64,000 bases of DNA. Origin: an uncultured Flavobacteriales bacterium. Its GTDB lineage: Bacteria; Bacteroidota; Bacteroidia; Flavobacteriales_G; Salibacteraceae. The translations under genes and the position numbers were made by a program. The stretch is taken from assembly GCA_905479105.1 (NCBI GenBank), contig CAJQLE010000004.1:310001-374000 (forward strand), in the 5' to 3' direction. The notes beneath the pieces were generated by a model, which was given only the letters and a program-made list of their open reading frames with translations, ran no database searches and was not told the DNA's origin. Position 1 is the first letter of the stretch. Every line of letters starts with the position of its first letter. Below are positions 41,326 to 51,650 of this stretch, one piece after another.

Positions 41326-41385
41326 CTAAGTTTTATTTGATCTTTTCCCTAAAATTGGTGTTTACTTTATCAAAATATTATAATT

Positions 41386-41886
41386 ATGAAAGCAATACTT
41401 CTTACGGCAGCTCTTCTTTTCTCTTTTTCAGTTTTAACAACGGCCCAGTCTAAAAGCCCTAAAATGTCTGTTGAGGGTAGTGTTGAAGGAGTAAATATTG
41501 TTATTGATTATAGCGCTCCTTCTGTTCGTGAAAGAGAAATTTGGGGTGAATTGGTTCCTTATGATAAAGTATGGAGAACTGGAGCGAATGAGGCTACGAC
41601 AGTGGAGTTTGATAAACCAGTAATTATCGATGGAAGTGAACTTCCAGCCGGGAAGTATGCATTATTTACAATCCCTTCAATGGATAAATGGACGATCATT
41701 TTTAATTCAGATCCAAATCAATGGGGTGCTTACAAATATGATCCATCACTAGATGTTCTAAGGCTTGAAACTGGTATTCAACCTGCAGATCATCAGGAAC
41801 AAATGGAAATTTCATTGAAGGACAACCACCTAAATATTCAGTGGGAGAAATCGCTTGTTTCATTGACACTTGCGGCAAAAGGATAG
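41386..41886 (+). CDS. DUF2911 family secreted protein
   Basis: VNIVIDYSAPSVREREIWGELVPYDKVWRTGANEATTVEFDKPVIIDGSELPAGKYALFTIP. Confidence 0.82.
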   Translation: MKAILLTAALLFSFSVLTTAQSKSPKMSVEGSVEGVNIVIDYSAPSVREREIWGELVPYDKVWRTGANEATTVEFDKPVIIDGSELPAGKYALFTIPSMDKWTIIFNSDPNQWGAYKYDPSLDVLRLETGIQPADHQEQMEISLKDNHLNIQWEKSLVSLTLAAKG

Positions 41887-41896
41887 TTATCTCAAT

Positions 41897-43120
41897 CTAG
41901 AATTCTTGTTCTTGATAAAGTTTCCAAACACGGATCCATTCAGTGTCTTTTGCCGATTCGTTGTTGATAAAACTATAAACCCCACCCCAATTGTGCGTAA
42001 CGCGCTTATAAGTCATTAGTTCGTTGTCTTCGATGATTCTTATGGTTTCAGTAGTTCGACCGTCATCAACAGACTTTGAATAGAGTATAGGAGCAGAAGG
42101 AATCTTTTCCCCTTCATAGGAATTTTCTTGAAAATCACCTATCCTATCGAGTATTCGTTCAGTGCGAATCACGCTTGCATTAAGCCAAGAAGACGGAGCG
42201 AAATCTGAAAATGTTTTCTTCATTTCTGAGAGAGCCATATCATGTTCGCCCTTTCTAATCATGCTATGTATAGAGCGTAAACCGCTATTTAGTATGGCGT
42301 TGCCGCTATAATAATCCTGAATGGGTTTTATTATAGTTTGTATTTCTCCTATGGCTCGTTCAGCAGTTAAAACTTCATTTGGGTGCAATTCAGAAAAAGT
42401 TTGTGAAGGCTCAATGGCGCTTATTATTTCATCAATTTCCCCTAAGAGTTGACTCGTCCATCTGGGATCTAAATAGGCTATTATTGTGCTGTGATACTCT
42501 TTTTTAGCACTCTCGTATTCTTCTAATTCGATCAAGTGACGGCAATGGTCGAGCTTACCTTGCAATGTAAGTTTTTGGTCTTGCTGGGTAAGAATACTCA
42601 GATAAATGAAAGATAGGGCTGCATCAATTTTCTTTCCAGCTTCATACTCGTCAATGCTATTTAACTCTGCAGTCCTTTTCGTGTCATAGTTTGAAATGGC
42701 TTGGTAATTTTCATCTAAACCTGAAGGCCGACTATCCTGGACTAAGATTTTTTTTGATCTTTCTAATTCATGCTCGATTGCTTCCAATACGTCATGGTTT
42801 GTTTCTCTTTTCCAAGCAATTGAAATAGCTTCAGAATATGACCGCTTTGCTTCTTCATTGTCTCCAGCATGAACAAAACTCTTCGCCACATTAATTTTCT
42901 CGGCAAAAGCTGTTCCTCTTCCGGCTTCAAGAGCTTCTAGTCTCGATTTCGCAAGTATTTGATCGATATTCCGAATGACTTCAATGGGAGTGAGCCATTG
43001 AATTTTCATAGGTGAATAATCAGCTTTAGCGGTCTGATTTTGTGCATTGATGGCATTGGAATAAGTCATAAGTCCGAGCCAAATAAAAAGAAGTGAGGAT
43101 AACTGTATAAATATCTTCAT
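41897..43120 (-). CDS. Hypothetical secreted protein
   Basis: Start re-assigned to MKIFIQLSSLLFIWLGLMTYSNAINAQ signal peptide. Confidence 0.6.
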   Translation of the reverse strand: MKIFIQLSSLLFIWLGLMTYSNAINAQNQTAKADYSPMKIQWLTPIEVIRNIDQILAKSRLEALEAGRGTAFAEKINVAKSFVHAGDNEEAKRSYSEAISIAWKRETNHDVLEAIEHELERSKKILVQDSRPSGLDENYQAISNYDTKRTAELNSIDEYEAGKKIDAALSFIYLSILTQQDQKLTLQGKLDHCRHLIELEEYESAKKEYHSTIIAYLDPRWTSQLLGEIDEIISAIEPSQTFSELHPNEVLTAERAIGEIQTIIKPIQDYYSGNAILNSGLRSIHSMIRKGEHDMALSEMKKTFSDFAPSSWLNASVIRTERILDRIGDFQENSYEGEKIPSAPILYSKSVDDGRTTETIRIIEDNELMTYKRVTHNWGGVYSFINNESAKDTEWIRVWKLYQEQEF

Positions 43121-43171
43121 AATACGTTGCCGCGAAATACGCAATATCCTATGAGATGTTACATTTATCCC

Positions 43172-43972
43172 ATGAAACTTAAGTCTTCCATTCTTCTTGC
43201 GATTATTATCTTGATTGCGTGTGAGTATAAAGCTCAGAACCATCTCGATTACTCCTATACACTAGATGCTTTATCATACTCGATTCCAGGTTATGAAGAC
43301 GAAGAGCATTATTTTAAAGCACATTTATATCCTGTATTTCACTCTCACAATAATGATTCAGTTTTGGATCATTTAAATGGTTTATTCTCAGAGGAATTGT
43401 TGCTTCCTAAATCAGCTCAGCTTAAAGAAAGATTGGTAGCGGTTAAAATTGACAATTTGATGAGTGATAGACAGGTTTTGGAAATGCTTATGGCGAGAAT
43501 AGGTATGTTGGATAAGAATCCAGAAAAATTGGACTATCAACTTGATGTTCGGACCGATCGTATTGATTTTCCAAATAATCGAGAAACGCAATTTAATTAT
43601 CGATTCAAAAGAGAAATAAGCAGCCAACCAAAAGAGACTGTAGAAGAGAATAAATTTAGCGTGATCGATTGGACAACAGGCAAAGCGCAGATCTTAGGAG
43701 ACTATGGTAGTAAAAAGTTGCTTAAATGTTTACAGGATGCTTCGAAGGAGATTGATTTTGATCAAGATATGTGTGAAGACAAAACGAGTTTAAAATTATG
43801 GTTGGAGGAACTTGATTGTCAAACTCCTCTGGGCGCTATCGGAAATGAAGGGTTGACTTTCCATATCTATTCAAATGAATTTCCTTGTGAAGCTTTGAAT
43901 GAATTTCCTATCGAAGTCGAAGCAGTTAATGATTGTTTTGAGAATGATAAACTCTGCGAATCGAACCATTAG
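43172..43972 (+). CDS. Hypothetical lipoprotein
   Basis: Start re-assigned to MKLKSSILLAIIILIACEYK lipobox. Confidence 0.6.
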   Translation: MKLKSSILLAIIILIACEYKAQNHLDYSYTLDALSYSIPGYEDEEHYFKAHLYPVFHSHNNDSVLDHLNGLFSEELLLPKSAQLKERLVAVKIDNLMSDRQVLEMLMARIGMLDKNPEKLDYQLDVRTDRIDFPNNRETQFNYRFKREISSQPKETVEENKFSVIDWTTGKAQILGDYGSKKLLKCLQDASKEIDFDQDMCEDKTSLKLWLEELDCQTPLGAIGNEGLTFHIYSNEFPCEALNEFPIEVEAVNDCFENDKLCESNH

Positions 43973-43984
43973 AATAAATTAGCC

Positions 43985-44779
43985 ATGCATCCTTTATTAT
44001 TCAAGTTTGGAGAGTATCATATCTACGCGTATGGTTTTTTCATTGTGCTTGGAGCTGCTCTTGGCTATTTGTTCTTGTCAAGATCTGCCTATAAAGTTTA
44101 TGGAATTGATAAGGATAAAATCAGTTCGCTTTTACTTTGGATTTTTGTAACCGCTTTCATAGGTGGAAAGCTTCTATTCTACATGGAAGACCCAAAAATT
44201 TACATGTCGGATCCTTCAAAAATGATTTCAAACCTAGGAAACGGCTTTGTGTTTTTTGGATCGCTGCTTTTTGCAGTTCCTACTACCATTTGGTTTTTCA
44301 AGAAGGAAGGATGGAATGTATGGGGAATGCTCGATTTAATTGCTTTTACATCCTTAATCGTTCATACTACTGGACGCATTGGTTGCTTTATGGCCGGATG
44401 TTGTCATGGAATCCCAACTGACTTCTTCTTTGGCGTTTCTTTTACCGATCCAATGTGCCAAGCATATCCGTTGAATACTCCATTGCATCCAACTCAGATT
44501 TACGAGTTTCTTGTATTGACATCCATTTTTGTTTTTCTCTATTGGTTCAGAAAATTTAAAACCTTCGATGGACAATTGTTTCTTTTCTATGTGGTTTTAT
44601 ACTCAGTAGGTAGATCCATTATTGAAACGGTGCGGGGAGATGAAGAGCGCGGTTATTTGATCGATGGCATTCTTTCGCATTCACAGGGAATTTCAATTGT
44701 GTTAATCACAGTAGCGGTGGTAGTTTATTTTAAAAGACGAAATCAGCAACTTTTCAATCAACCTAAATCAAAAAATTGA
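43985..44779 (+). CDS. lgt: Prolipoprotein diacylglyceryl transferase
   Basis: HTTGRIGCFMAGCCHG, HPTQIYEFLVL, GRSIIETVRGDEERG. Confidence 0.9.
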   Translation: MHPLLFKFGEYHIYAYGFFIVLGAALGYLFLSRSAYKVYGIDKDKISSLLLWIFVTAFIGGKLLFYMEDPKIYMSDPSKMISNLGNGFVFFGSLLFAVPTTIWFFKKEGWNVWGMLDLIAFTSLIVHTTGRIGCFMAGCCHGIPTDFFFGVSFTDPMCQAYPLNTPLHPTQIYEFLVLTSIFVFLYWFRKFKTFDGQLFLFYVVLYSVGRSIIETVRGDEERGYLIDGILSHSQGISIVLITVAVVVYFKRRNQQLFNQPKSKN

Positions 44780-45600
44780 TGAACGGCATAAAGATCTTTT
44801 TTAAAGATTTATACAAGTCTTATATATTCAGACTTGGTTCTTCGAATGCTGTAATCTATCGGTTTTATTTAAAGCTATACACCCCAAAACCAAATTCCGT
44901 AGAGGCATTTATGGATTTGATTAGTAAGGGTAATGATGACTTTTTTGTTTTTCAAGTGGGAGCAAATGATGGAATGACGCATGATCCATTGCATAAATTC
45001 ATAAAGCGTGATGGCTGGAAAGGGATATTGATGGAGCCACAACCCTATGTGTTTAACACCTTCCTCAGTAAAGTCTACAAAAAGGATCAAGGAATAACGA
45101 CCATCAATGCTGCGATTGGAGAAAAAGACGGGGAAGCCACGCTTTTCAAAATCTCTTTTTCAAATGAAAGATGGGCCACCGGTCTGGCTCGTTTTGATCG
45201 TACATTATTAGAGCAACTAATTAAAGAAGGTAGACTTGATAAGAAAATTAAAAAGTCAAGAGCTAAGCCACCAGAAAATAAAGCAGATTGGATCTCCGAA
45301 GAAGTTATAGCAATGCGCAGTCCTCATTCGATTTTTAGGGATTATAATGTGAAAACTATAGATCTACTTATGATCGATACAGAGGGCTTCGATTTTGAAG
45401 TTATAAAGTTGATTAATTTGGATAAGGTCTTGCCTAAGGCAATTGTTTTTGAGGATATGCATTTGAGTGAAAGTGATTATAATGACTGCAAGATCATGCT
45501 TTCAAAGCATAATTATTCTTTCAAAAGACTTGGTCCGAATACCATCGCGTGGCTACCAGAACTTGAGAAGAAGATTAAGCATGAATGGCTAAATGAATAA
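44776..45600 (+). CDS. FkbM-family methyltransferase
   Basis: VFQVGANDGMTHDPLHKFI, LLMIDTEGFDFEVIKLINL; TTG 44776 or ATG 44779 start. Confidence 0.83.
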   Translation: MMNGIKIFFKDLYKSYIFRLGSSNAVIYRFYLKLYTPKPNSVEAFMDLISKGNDDFFVFQVGANDGMTHDPLHKFIKRDGWKGILMEPQPYVFNTFLSKVYKKDQGITTINAAIGEKDGEATLFKISFSNERWATGLARFDRTLLEQLIKEGRLDKKIKKSRAKPPENKADWISEEVIAMRSPHSIFRDYNVKTIDLLMIDTEGFDFEVIKLINLDKVLPKAIVFEDMHLSESDYNDCKIMLSKHNYSFKRLGPNTIAWLPELEKKIKHEWLNE

Positions 45601-45677
45601 AACATATAATACAGTTGAATTGACTATGAACTCGTCAATAGATACTGTAAACTTGTCCTGAATCTAAAGAGAGAATT

Positions 45678-47138
45678 ATGAGCGAAGCAGTAAGAAATTT
45701 AGAACCAAAAGCAATGTGGAATCACTTTGCTGATTTAAATGCAGTTCCTAGACCTTCAAAAAAGGAAGAACGCGTGATTGAATTTGCCAAAAACTTTGGT
45801 GAAAGCCTCGGATTGTCAACCATAATTGATGAGGTTGGAAACGTCATTATCAAGAAACCAGCTAGCCCTGGTATGGAAAATAGACAGACTATCGTTCTGC
45901 AGAGTCACCTTGATATGGTTCATCAAAAAAACGCATCTACCAATTTTGATTTCGATCAAGAGGGAATAAAGATGTATGTGGATGGTGATTGGGTGAGGGC
46001 CGATGGAACAACACTGGGCGCTGATAACGGTATTGGTGTGGCATCAATTATGACATTGTTAAGTTCAAGCGACATTGCTCATCCACCATTAGAAGCACTT
46101 TTCACTATCGATGAAGAAACTGGAATGACAGGAGCAATGGGCTTGAAAGGAGGCTTATTGGAAGCGTCTATCATGCTTAATTTAGATACAGAGGATGATG
46201 ATGAACTTACCATTGGCTGTGCAGGTGGAATTGACGTGACAGCTTCTGGTCTGTATACTGAAAAAGAAACACCAGCTAATAGCGTTGCATTTAAGGTAAC
46301 AGTTAATGGTTTGACTGGCGGACACTCCGGTATGGATATTCATCGAGGTAGAGGCAATGCCAATAAGTTGATGAACCGATTATTGATGCGTGCTGTCAAT
46401 GAATATGGAATTTCGATCAACGCTATAAATGGTGGAAGTTTACGAAACGCTATTCCTAGAGAGTCGTTTGCAATTGTATGTGTTGCAAATGATCAGGAAC
46501 AAGGGTTTAAGGCTTGGCTGAACGAATTTGAGACAGAAATTAAACAAGAGCATAACACGACTGACCCTAACCTTAAGGTATCTATTGATTCAGTTGAAAG
46601 ACCTGCAAAAGTTTTAAAGGCCGACTTTCAAATTGGTCTTTTAAGAGCAATTTATGGATGTCCGGTGGGGATTTATAGAATGAGTCCTGATATTGAAGGA
46701 TTAGTTCAAACTTCAAATAATCTAGCTCGAGTGCTGGTAGAGAATGGAGAGTATACGGTGCAATGTCTGACACGAAGTTCTGTTGATTCTGAGAAACTGG
46801 ATGAAGCTGAATCTATCAAGGCTCTTTTTGAATTAATTGGTTCCAAAGTTGAGTTTGGCGGAAGTTATCCAGGTTGGGCACCACGTCCTGCTGCGGCTAT
46901 AGTGAAGACCATGAGCGACTTATACAAGAAATTATTCAATGAAGACGCTCATGTAATGGCTTGTCACGCAGGACTAGAATGCGGTATTTTGGGAACAAAT
47001 TATCCTGAAATGGAGATGATTTCTTTTGGTCCTAATATCCGAGGAGCACACTCACCTGATGAGTGTGTTCAAATTAGTTCCGTGCACAAGTATTGGACTC
47101 TTCTCATTGAGACTTTGAAGCATATACCAGAAGCATAG
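45678..47138 (+). CDS. pepD: Aminoacyl-histidine dipeptidase (cytosolic nonspecific dipeptidase, M20)
   Basis: VLQSHLDMVHQKN, TLGADNGIGVASIM, FTIDEETGMTGAMGL, CHAGLECG. Confidence 0.93.
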   Translation: MSEAVRNLEPKAMWNHFADLNAVPRPSKKEERVIEFAKNFGESLGLSTIIDEVGNVIIKKPASPGMENRQTIVLQSHLDMVHQKNASTNFDFDQEGIKMYVDGDWVRADGTTLGADNGIGVASIMTLLSSSDIAHPPLEALFTIDEETGMTGAMGLKGGLLEASIMLNLDTEDDDELTIGCAGGIDVTASGLYTEKETPANSVAFKVTVNGLTGGHSGMDIHRGRGNANKLMNRLLMRAVNEYGISINAINGGSLRNAIPRESFAIVCVANDQEQGFKAWLNEFETEIKQEHNTTDPNLKVSIDSVERPAKVLKADFQIGLLRAIYGCPVGIYRMSPDIEGLVQTSNNLARVLVENGEYTVQCLTRSSVDSEKLDEAESIKALFELIGSKVEFGGSYPGWAPRPAAAIVKTMSDLYKKLFNEDAHVMACHAGLECGILGTNYPEMEMISFGPNIRGAHSPDECVQISSVHKYWTLLIETLKHIPEA

Positions 47139-47141
47139 TTA

Positions 47142-48155
47142 ATGAAAGGTTCACTCTTTATCCTTGGGTGTTTTCTTTCTCTCCAGATTCACAGTCAGAA
47201 TCAAGATTCTTTAATCGCTACTATTCTAGCTGATGGAGCTAGGAATTACGAAGAAGGAAGATATGACCTTGCCCTGATGGAGTATAATCGAGCTTTAGCT
47301 ATTGACAGCAAGCATGCTTTAGCAAACTATGAAATAGCCATGTGCTATTACTCTGTTGGCAATGATAAAAGCGCACTCAGCCATACTAATATTGCATCTA
47401 AAGATGAGTCCGAAGTTGGAATAGAAGCTACGATTCTTGTTGGTGGAATAATTGATCATCAAGGCAAGTCCAAAAAGGCTATGAGAACCTTTAAAAAAGG
47501 GATTGATCGTTTTGGAGATTACTTTTTACTCTGGTATCATTATGGCATTTCGGCAACAGCTGCAGGAGATTTTGAAGAGGCCTCAATTGGCTATCAAAAA
47601 GCGATGTCATCAAGACTTGATCATGTCGATAGCCATTTTGCCCTCGCACGATTAATGCTGTCTCAAGATCGATTGGTAGAGTCAATTTATCCATTGATGT
47701 TTTTTCTTATGCTTGAACCGCGCGGTGATGCTTCTATAGCAGCAGTTAATAGTTTGAATAAAGCATTGAACGAAACTCAAAGGATAACGGAAGTAAGTAA
47801 CAAGAGAGATAAAAACAAGGATGTTAATTTCCAAATGGCGAATCTTCTGATGTCTGCGTTTGCAGATGCTAGAAGACTTCAAGAATATTCAGAAATGAGT
47901 GAACTGGAAATTGATGAGCAGGTTCTTTCCAGAATATTTGAATTTATGGAAACCTCCTCGCCAGAAAATGACGACAGTTTTTATTCGAATTATTATTTTC
48001 CGTTTTTTCATCAAATAGCTGAAAATGGTTACTTAATGACCTTGTTACACTACATATCACAATCAGTAGATGAACCATCTGCGCTTTGGGTGGAACAAAA
48101 CACAGAACAAATAGAGAAAATGTTTGTGTTCTTAGATGAAATTGATGTCAATTAA
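47142..48155 (+). CDS. TPR-repeat protein with signal peptide
   Basis: YEEGRYDLALMEYNRALAIDSKHALANYEIAMCYYSVG. Confidence 0.78.
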   Translation: MKGSLFILGCFLSLQIHSQNQDSLIATILADGARNYEEGRYDLALMEYNRALAIDSKHALANYEIAMCYYSVGNDKSALSHTNIASKDESEVGIEATILVGGIIDHQGKSKKAMRTFKKGIDRFGDYFLLWYHYGISATAAGDFEEASIGYQKAMSSRLDHVDSHFALARLMLSQDRLVESIYPLMFFLMLEPRGDASIAAVNSLNKALNETQRITEVSNKRDKNKDVNFQMANLLMSAFADARRLQEYSEMSELEIDEQVLSRIFEFMETSSPENDDSFYSNYYFPFFHQIAENGYLMTLLHYISQSVDEPSALWVEQNTEQIEKMFVFLDEIDVN

Positions 48156-48185
48156 TTCCTTTGAATTGAAAAACGCTTCTCATAT

Positions 48186-48944
48186 ATGATCACAATCATT
48201 TCACCGGCAAAATCGCTTGATTTTGAATCTGAGATGCCAGATTTGAATTCTACAACTCCTGCATTTATCGAAGAGTCTTCTCAAATCATGTCTCAGCTCA
48301 AGAAACTGAGTAAAAAGAAAATCAGCTCATTAATGAAGTTGAGCAAAGACTTGACTGAATTAAATGCTCACCGCTATCAACTCTGGGAGCCGAGTTTTGA
48401 TGATAATGAGTCTAGACCAGCTTTAATGACCTTTAACGGAGAAGTATATCGAGGTATAGATGCCAAAAACCTAAGCAACGATCAGGTGAATTTCGCTCAG
48501 AATCATTTGCGTATCTTAAGCGGATTGCATGGTGTTTTGAGACCATTAGATAACATTCGTCCTTACCGCTTAGAAATGGGAACTTCATTACCTGTACAGC
48601 GAAAAAAGAACTTATACCAATTCTGGGGAAGTAGAATCACCGATTCACTTAATGCCTCGTTAGAAGCTTTAAAATCAAAGACATTGGTTAACTTGGCTTC
48701 TTCGGAGTATTTTAAAGCTGTGAACTTTGATGATATCAACGGAGATGTAATTACTCCTGTTTTCAAGGATTTTAAAAATGGAGAGTATAAGATCGTGATG
48801 ACCTGGGCAAAACAGGCTAGAGGTAAAATGACTGGATTTATTATCCGAAATGGAATTACAAATCCAGAAGACTTAAAGGCCTTTGATGAATATCAATATA
48901 ATGATACGTTGAGCTCATCCACTGAATGGGTGTTTGTACGATGA
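48186..48944 (+). CDS. yaaA: Peroxide stress protein YaaA
   Basis: MITIISPAKSLDFESE, ALMTFNGEVYRGIDA, LSGLHGVLRPLDNIRPYRLEMG. Confidence 0.93.
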   Translation: MITIISPAKSLDFESEMPDLNSTTPAFIEESSQIMSQLKKLSKKKISSLMKLSKDLTELNAHRYQLWEPSFDDNESRPALMTFNGEVYRGIDAKNLSNDQVNFAQNHLRILSGLHGVLRPLDNIRPYRLEMGTSLPVQRKKNLYQFWGSRITDSLNASLEALKSKTLVNLASSEYFKAVNFDDINGDVITPVFKDFKNGEYKIVMTWAKQARGKMTGFIIRNGITNPEDLKAFDEYQYNDTLSSSTEWVFVR

Positions 48945-48962
48945 TAAATAAAATGATGAACT

Positions 48963-49856
48963 GTGTTTAAAAAACCAATAATAGCAAGACTTACACTAAG
49001 TGCCTTGGTTTTCACGGTTACCACTATTATTTCTATTTGGGCGTGGTCGCAATACAATCAGAACATCAAATCTGAACAAATTGAACAGGTTCAGGTATTG
49101 GTTGAGCACACAAGAAGTCGTATCTGGACTTTGGTGAACTCAGATATTGATCATTTAAAAAACTTCACAAATCGACTTGAGTTTTCAGAAGGAGGGTTTT
49201 TTAAGTATTGGAAAAAAGATGCCGGACAATTAGTAAAGCTTGACAGCTCGATTCTTTTTCTTGAATGGATAGACTCGAATATGATTATTCAAGACATTGT
49301 TCCATTAGACCCCAATAGAGAAGTATTAAACCTCGATCTAAATACTGTTAATTATCGCGTGCATGGATGGATGAGGGCAGCTGCCACTGGTGATTTAAAT
49401 ATCACACCTTGGGTGAGCTTACTGCAGGGCGGTGAAGCATTCTTGGTGGATTCTCCGGTCTGGATAGATAGTTTGTTTTTGGGTTCGATCACTGCTGGGT
49501 TCGATTTCACCTATGAGATTGACAACTTTTTTGACGATAATAGAGATTACCACATTCATTTGAGTGATCACACAGAGCAGCAGTTTTATTGCTCTGAACC
49601 CGATCGATGTGATAAAATTAAAGTAGACGAAGATTTCCTTTTTGACGGTCTTATCAATGTCAATAGAAGTCGAGAGATCTGGTGGAGAATGCAGTTTTAC
49701 CCTACAGCATCATTTTTTGATGAGAGTTCAAAAATCACCAGTGTTCTATCGCTTGCATTAAGTATTTTCTTAGGACTTACGCTCTCTATTGCTTTGTTCT
49801 TCATTTTGAAAACCAATAGGCAAGAAAAAGCTCGCGTGTCAAATCTGAATTCTTGA
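48963..49856 (+). CDS. N-terminal periplasmic sensor half of a split hybrid histidine kinase
   Basis: GTG start; two TM segments flank a periplasmic domain; ends ...RQEKARVSNLNS* exactly where an H-box should begin. Confidence 0.7.
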   Translation: MFKKPIIARLTLSALVFTVTTIISIWAWSQYNQNIKSEQIEQVQVLVEHTRSRIWTLVNSDIDHLKNFTNRLEFSEGGFFKYWKKDAGQLVKLDSSILFLEWIDSNMIIQDIVPLDPNREVLNLDLNTVNYRVHGWMRAAATGDLNITPWVSLLQGGEAFLVDSPVWIDSLFLGSITAGFDFTYEIDNFFDDNRDYHIHLSDHTEQQFYCSEPDRCDKIKVDEDFLFDGLINVNRSREIWWRMQFYPTASFFDESSKITSVLSLALSIFLGLTLSIALFFILKTNRQEKARVSNLNS

Positions 49857-50953
49857 GTAACATGAGTCATGAAATCAGAACTCCGCTCAATATTATTCAA
49901 GGTCTCATTCACATGGTGGCAGAGAATCGTGATCCAGAGAAGCAGAAGGAATATTTGAATTTGTTGAATAATTCGTCTTCCAACCTTTTAGGCTTACTGA
50001 ATAATATACTTGATATTGATCGCATTGAATCAGGTCAAATGTCATTAGAAAACTCTCGTTTCCAGCCGGTTATTAAGATTCAAGCATTGTGCGAATTATT
50101 TGCTCAATCCTACGAAGAGAAAGGGGTGGAATTAATATTCAATACCGTTGAACCTCGTGTGACTTGGATTTCTGGAGATGAAGTGAAGTTCACGCAAATC
50201 GTTTCTAATTTCATTCATAATGCTTTAAAATTCACGCCAGAAGGATCGGTTACAGTTTATTATGAGCAAGAGAATAGATCTGATGATGAAGTTGAAGTGG
50301 TAGTGCGCGTTAAGGATACTGGTATTGGAATTCCTCGAGAGCAATTGTCGATAATATTCGAGCGCTTTTCTCAAGTCGACTCGGGGTATCGAAAAAAGTA
50401 TTCGGGTTCTGGACTTGGTTTGTCGATCAATTATGAATTGATTCGATTGATGAATGGAGATATCGTGGTAACCAGTGAGGTTGACGCTGGAACTGAATTC
50501 GTTATCACATTGCCTTTTCAAGATGGAAATGTGAAGCAAGAAGTGGTTGTGCCAGAAGAGCTTATTACCGATTTTACAGGGAAGAAATGCCTTTTAGTTG
50601 AAGATAATGAGCTAAATGTTTTGGTTATTTCTAAAATGCTTGAGATCGTCAAGTTTTCATGGCATTCTGAGCCGAACGGATTGTTGGGTGTTGAGGCGTT
50701 TGAAAAGGGTGAATATGATCTCGTAATCATGGATTTGCACATGCCAGTTATGGATGGCATGGAGGCGTCCTCAATTTTGATCAAAAAGTATCCCGGTATT
50801 CCGATTATTATGCTTTCCGCAAACGTGACGAAAGAAGCAGTAAATCAAGCTATGGATATTGGAATTGAACACTACATAACCAAACCGGTTTCTAAAGAGA
50901 AGCTAGTACAAACGATAAATAAAGCTTTAAAGAAAAAAGATGAATCTAAATAA
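49853..50953 (+). CDS. Histidine kinase core (HisKA-HATPase) plus receiver domain; C-terminal half of a split hybrid kinase
   Basis: SNMSHEIRTPLNIIQG, DTGIGIPREQLSIIFERFSQ, GSGLGLSI; REC domain LVEDNELN...VIMDLHMPVMDG. Confidence 0.85.
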   Translation: MSNMSHEIRTPLNIIQGLIHMVAENRDPEKQKEYLNLLNNSSSNLLGLLNNILDIDRIESGQMSLENSRFQPVIKIQALCELFAQSYEEKGVELIFNTVEPRVTWISGDEVKFTQIVSNFIHNALKFTPEGSVTVYYEQENRSDDEVEVVVRVKDTGIGIPREQLSIIFERFSQVDSGYRKKYSGSGLGLSINYELIRLMNGDIVVTSEVDAGTEFVITLPFQDGNVKQEVVVPEELITDFTGKKCLLVEDNELNVLVISKMLEIVKFSWHSEPNGLLGVEAFEKGEYDLVIMDLHMPVMDGMEASSILIKKYPGIPIIMLSANVTKEAVNQAMDIGIEHYITKPVSKEKLVQTINKALKKKDESK

Positions 50954-51641
50954 CAAAACCTTTATCATTACTGGGGGAAGCTCAGGAATAGGAAAAGCCA
51001 TCGCTCAGAAATTAGTCGGAAAAGGAGCTTCAGTTTTAATCACCGGAAGGGATGAATCAAAGCTCAAGGCAGTGGGTGATGAATTGCGCTGTGAATATGT
51101 AAAAGCCGATATCGGGACTCCAGAAGGAGTGAAGCTGACCATTACCACGGCATTCAATAAGTTGGGTAAACTCGATGGGTTGATTAATAACGCTGGTCAC
51201 GGATGGATGAATAAAATGCACGAATATTCTTGGCAAGACTTCGAAGAGACGTATCGAGTCAATGTGTTTGGTGCTGCCATGATGGGGCAAGCTGCAGCCA
51301 AAGTGTTCATGGAACAGAAATCAGGAAACATCGTAAATATCGCATCAACGGCAGCTACTAAGGGTTTTGCCGGTGGCAGTGTTTACAGCTCATCAAAGTT
51401 TGCCTTGCGCGGTTTAACCCAGTGTTGGCAGGCTGAATTACGTCCATTTAATGTCCGCGTTTTGGGGGTGAATCCTTCAGAAGTTACGACAGCTTTTGCC
51501 CAAGCTGACAGAAAAGAACGAAGTGACACAGAAAACAAATTGCGTGCAGAAGAGATAGCGCACGCTATCATTTCTGCGTTGGAAATGGATGATCGAGGAT
51601 ACATTCCTGAGTTATCAGTGCATGCAACCAACCCATTTTAA
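50940..51641 (+). CDS. Short-chain dehydrogenase/reductase
   Basis: TGGSSGIGKAIA, NNAGHG, YSSSKFALRG. Confidence 0.9.
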   Translation: MNLNNKTFIITGGSSGIGKAIAQKLVGKGASVLITGRDESKLKAVGDELRCEYVKADIGTPEGVKLTITTAFNKLGKLDGLINNAGHGWMNKMHEYSWQDFEETYRVNVFGAAMMGQAAAKVFMEQKSGNIVNIASTAATKGFAGGSVYSSSKFALRGLTQCWQAELRPFNVRVLGVNPSEVTTAFAQADRKERSDTENKLRAEEIAHAIISALEMDDRGYIPELSVHATNPF

Positions 51642-51650
51642 ATTTTTGCT

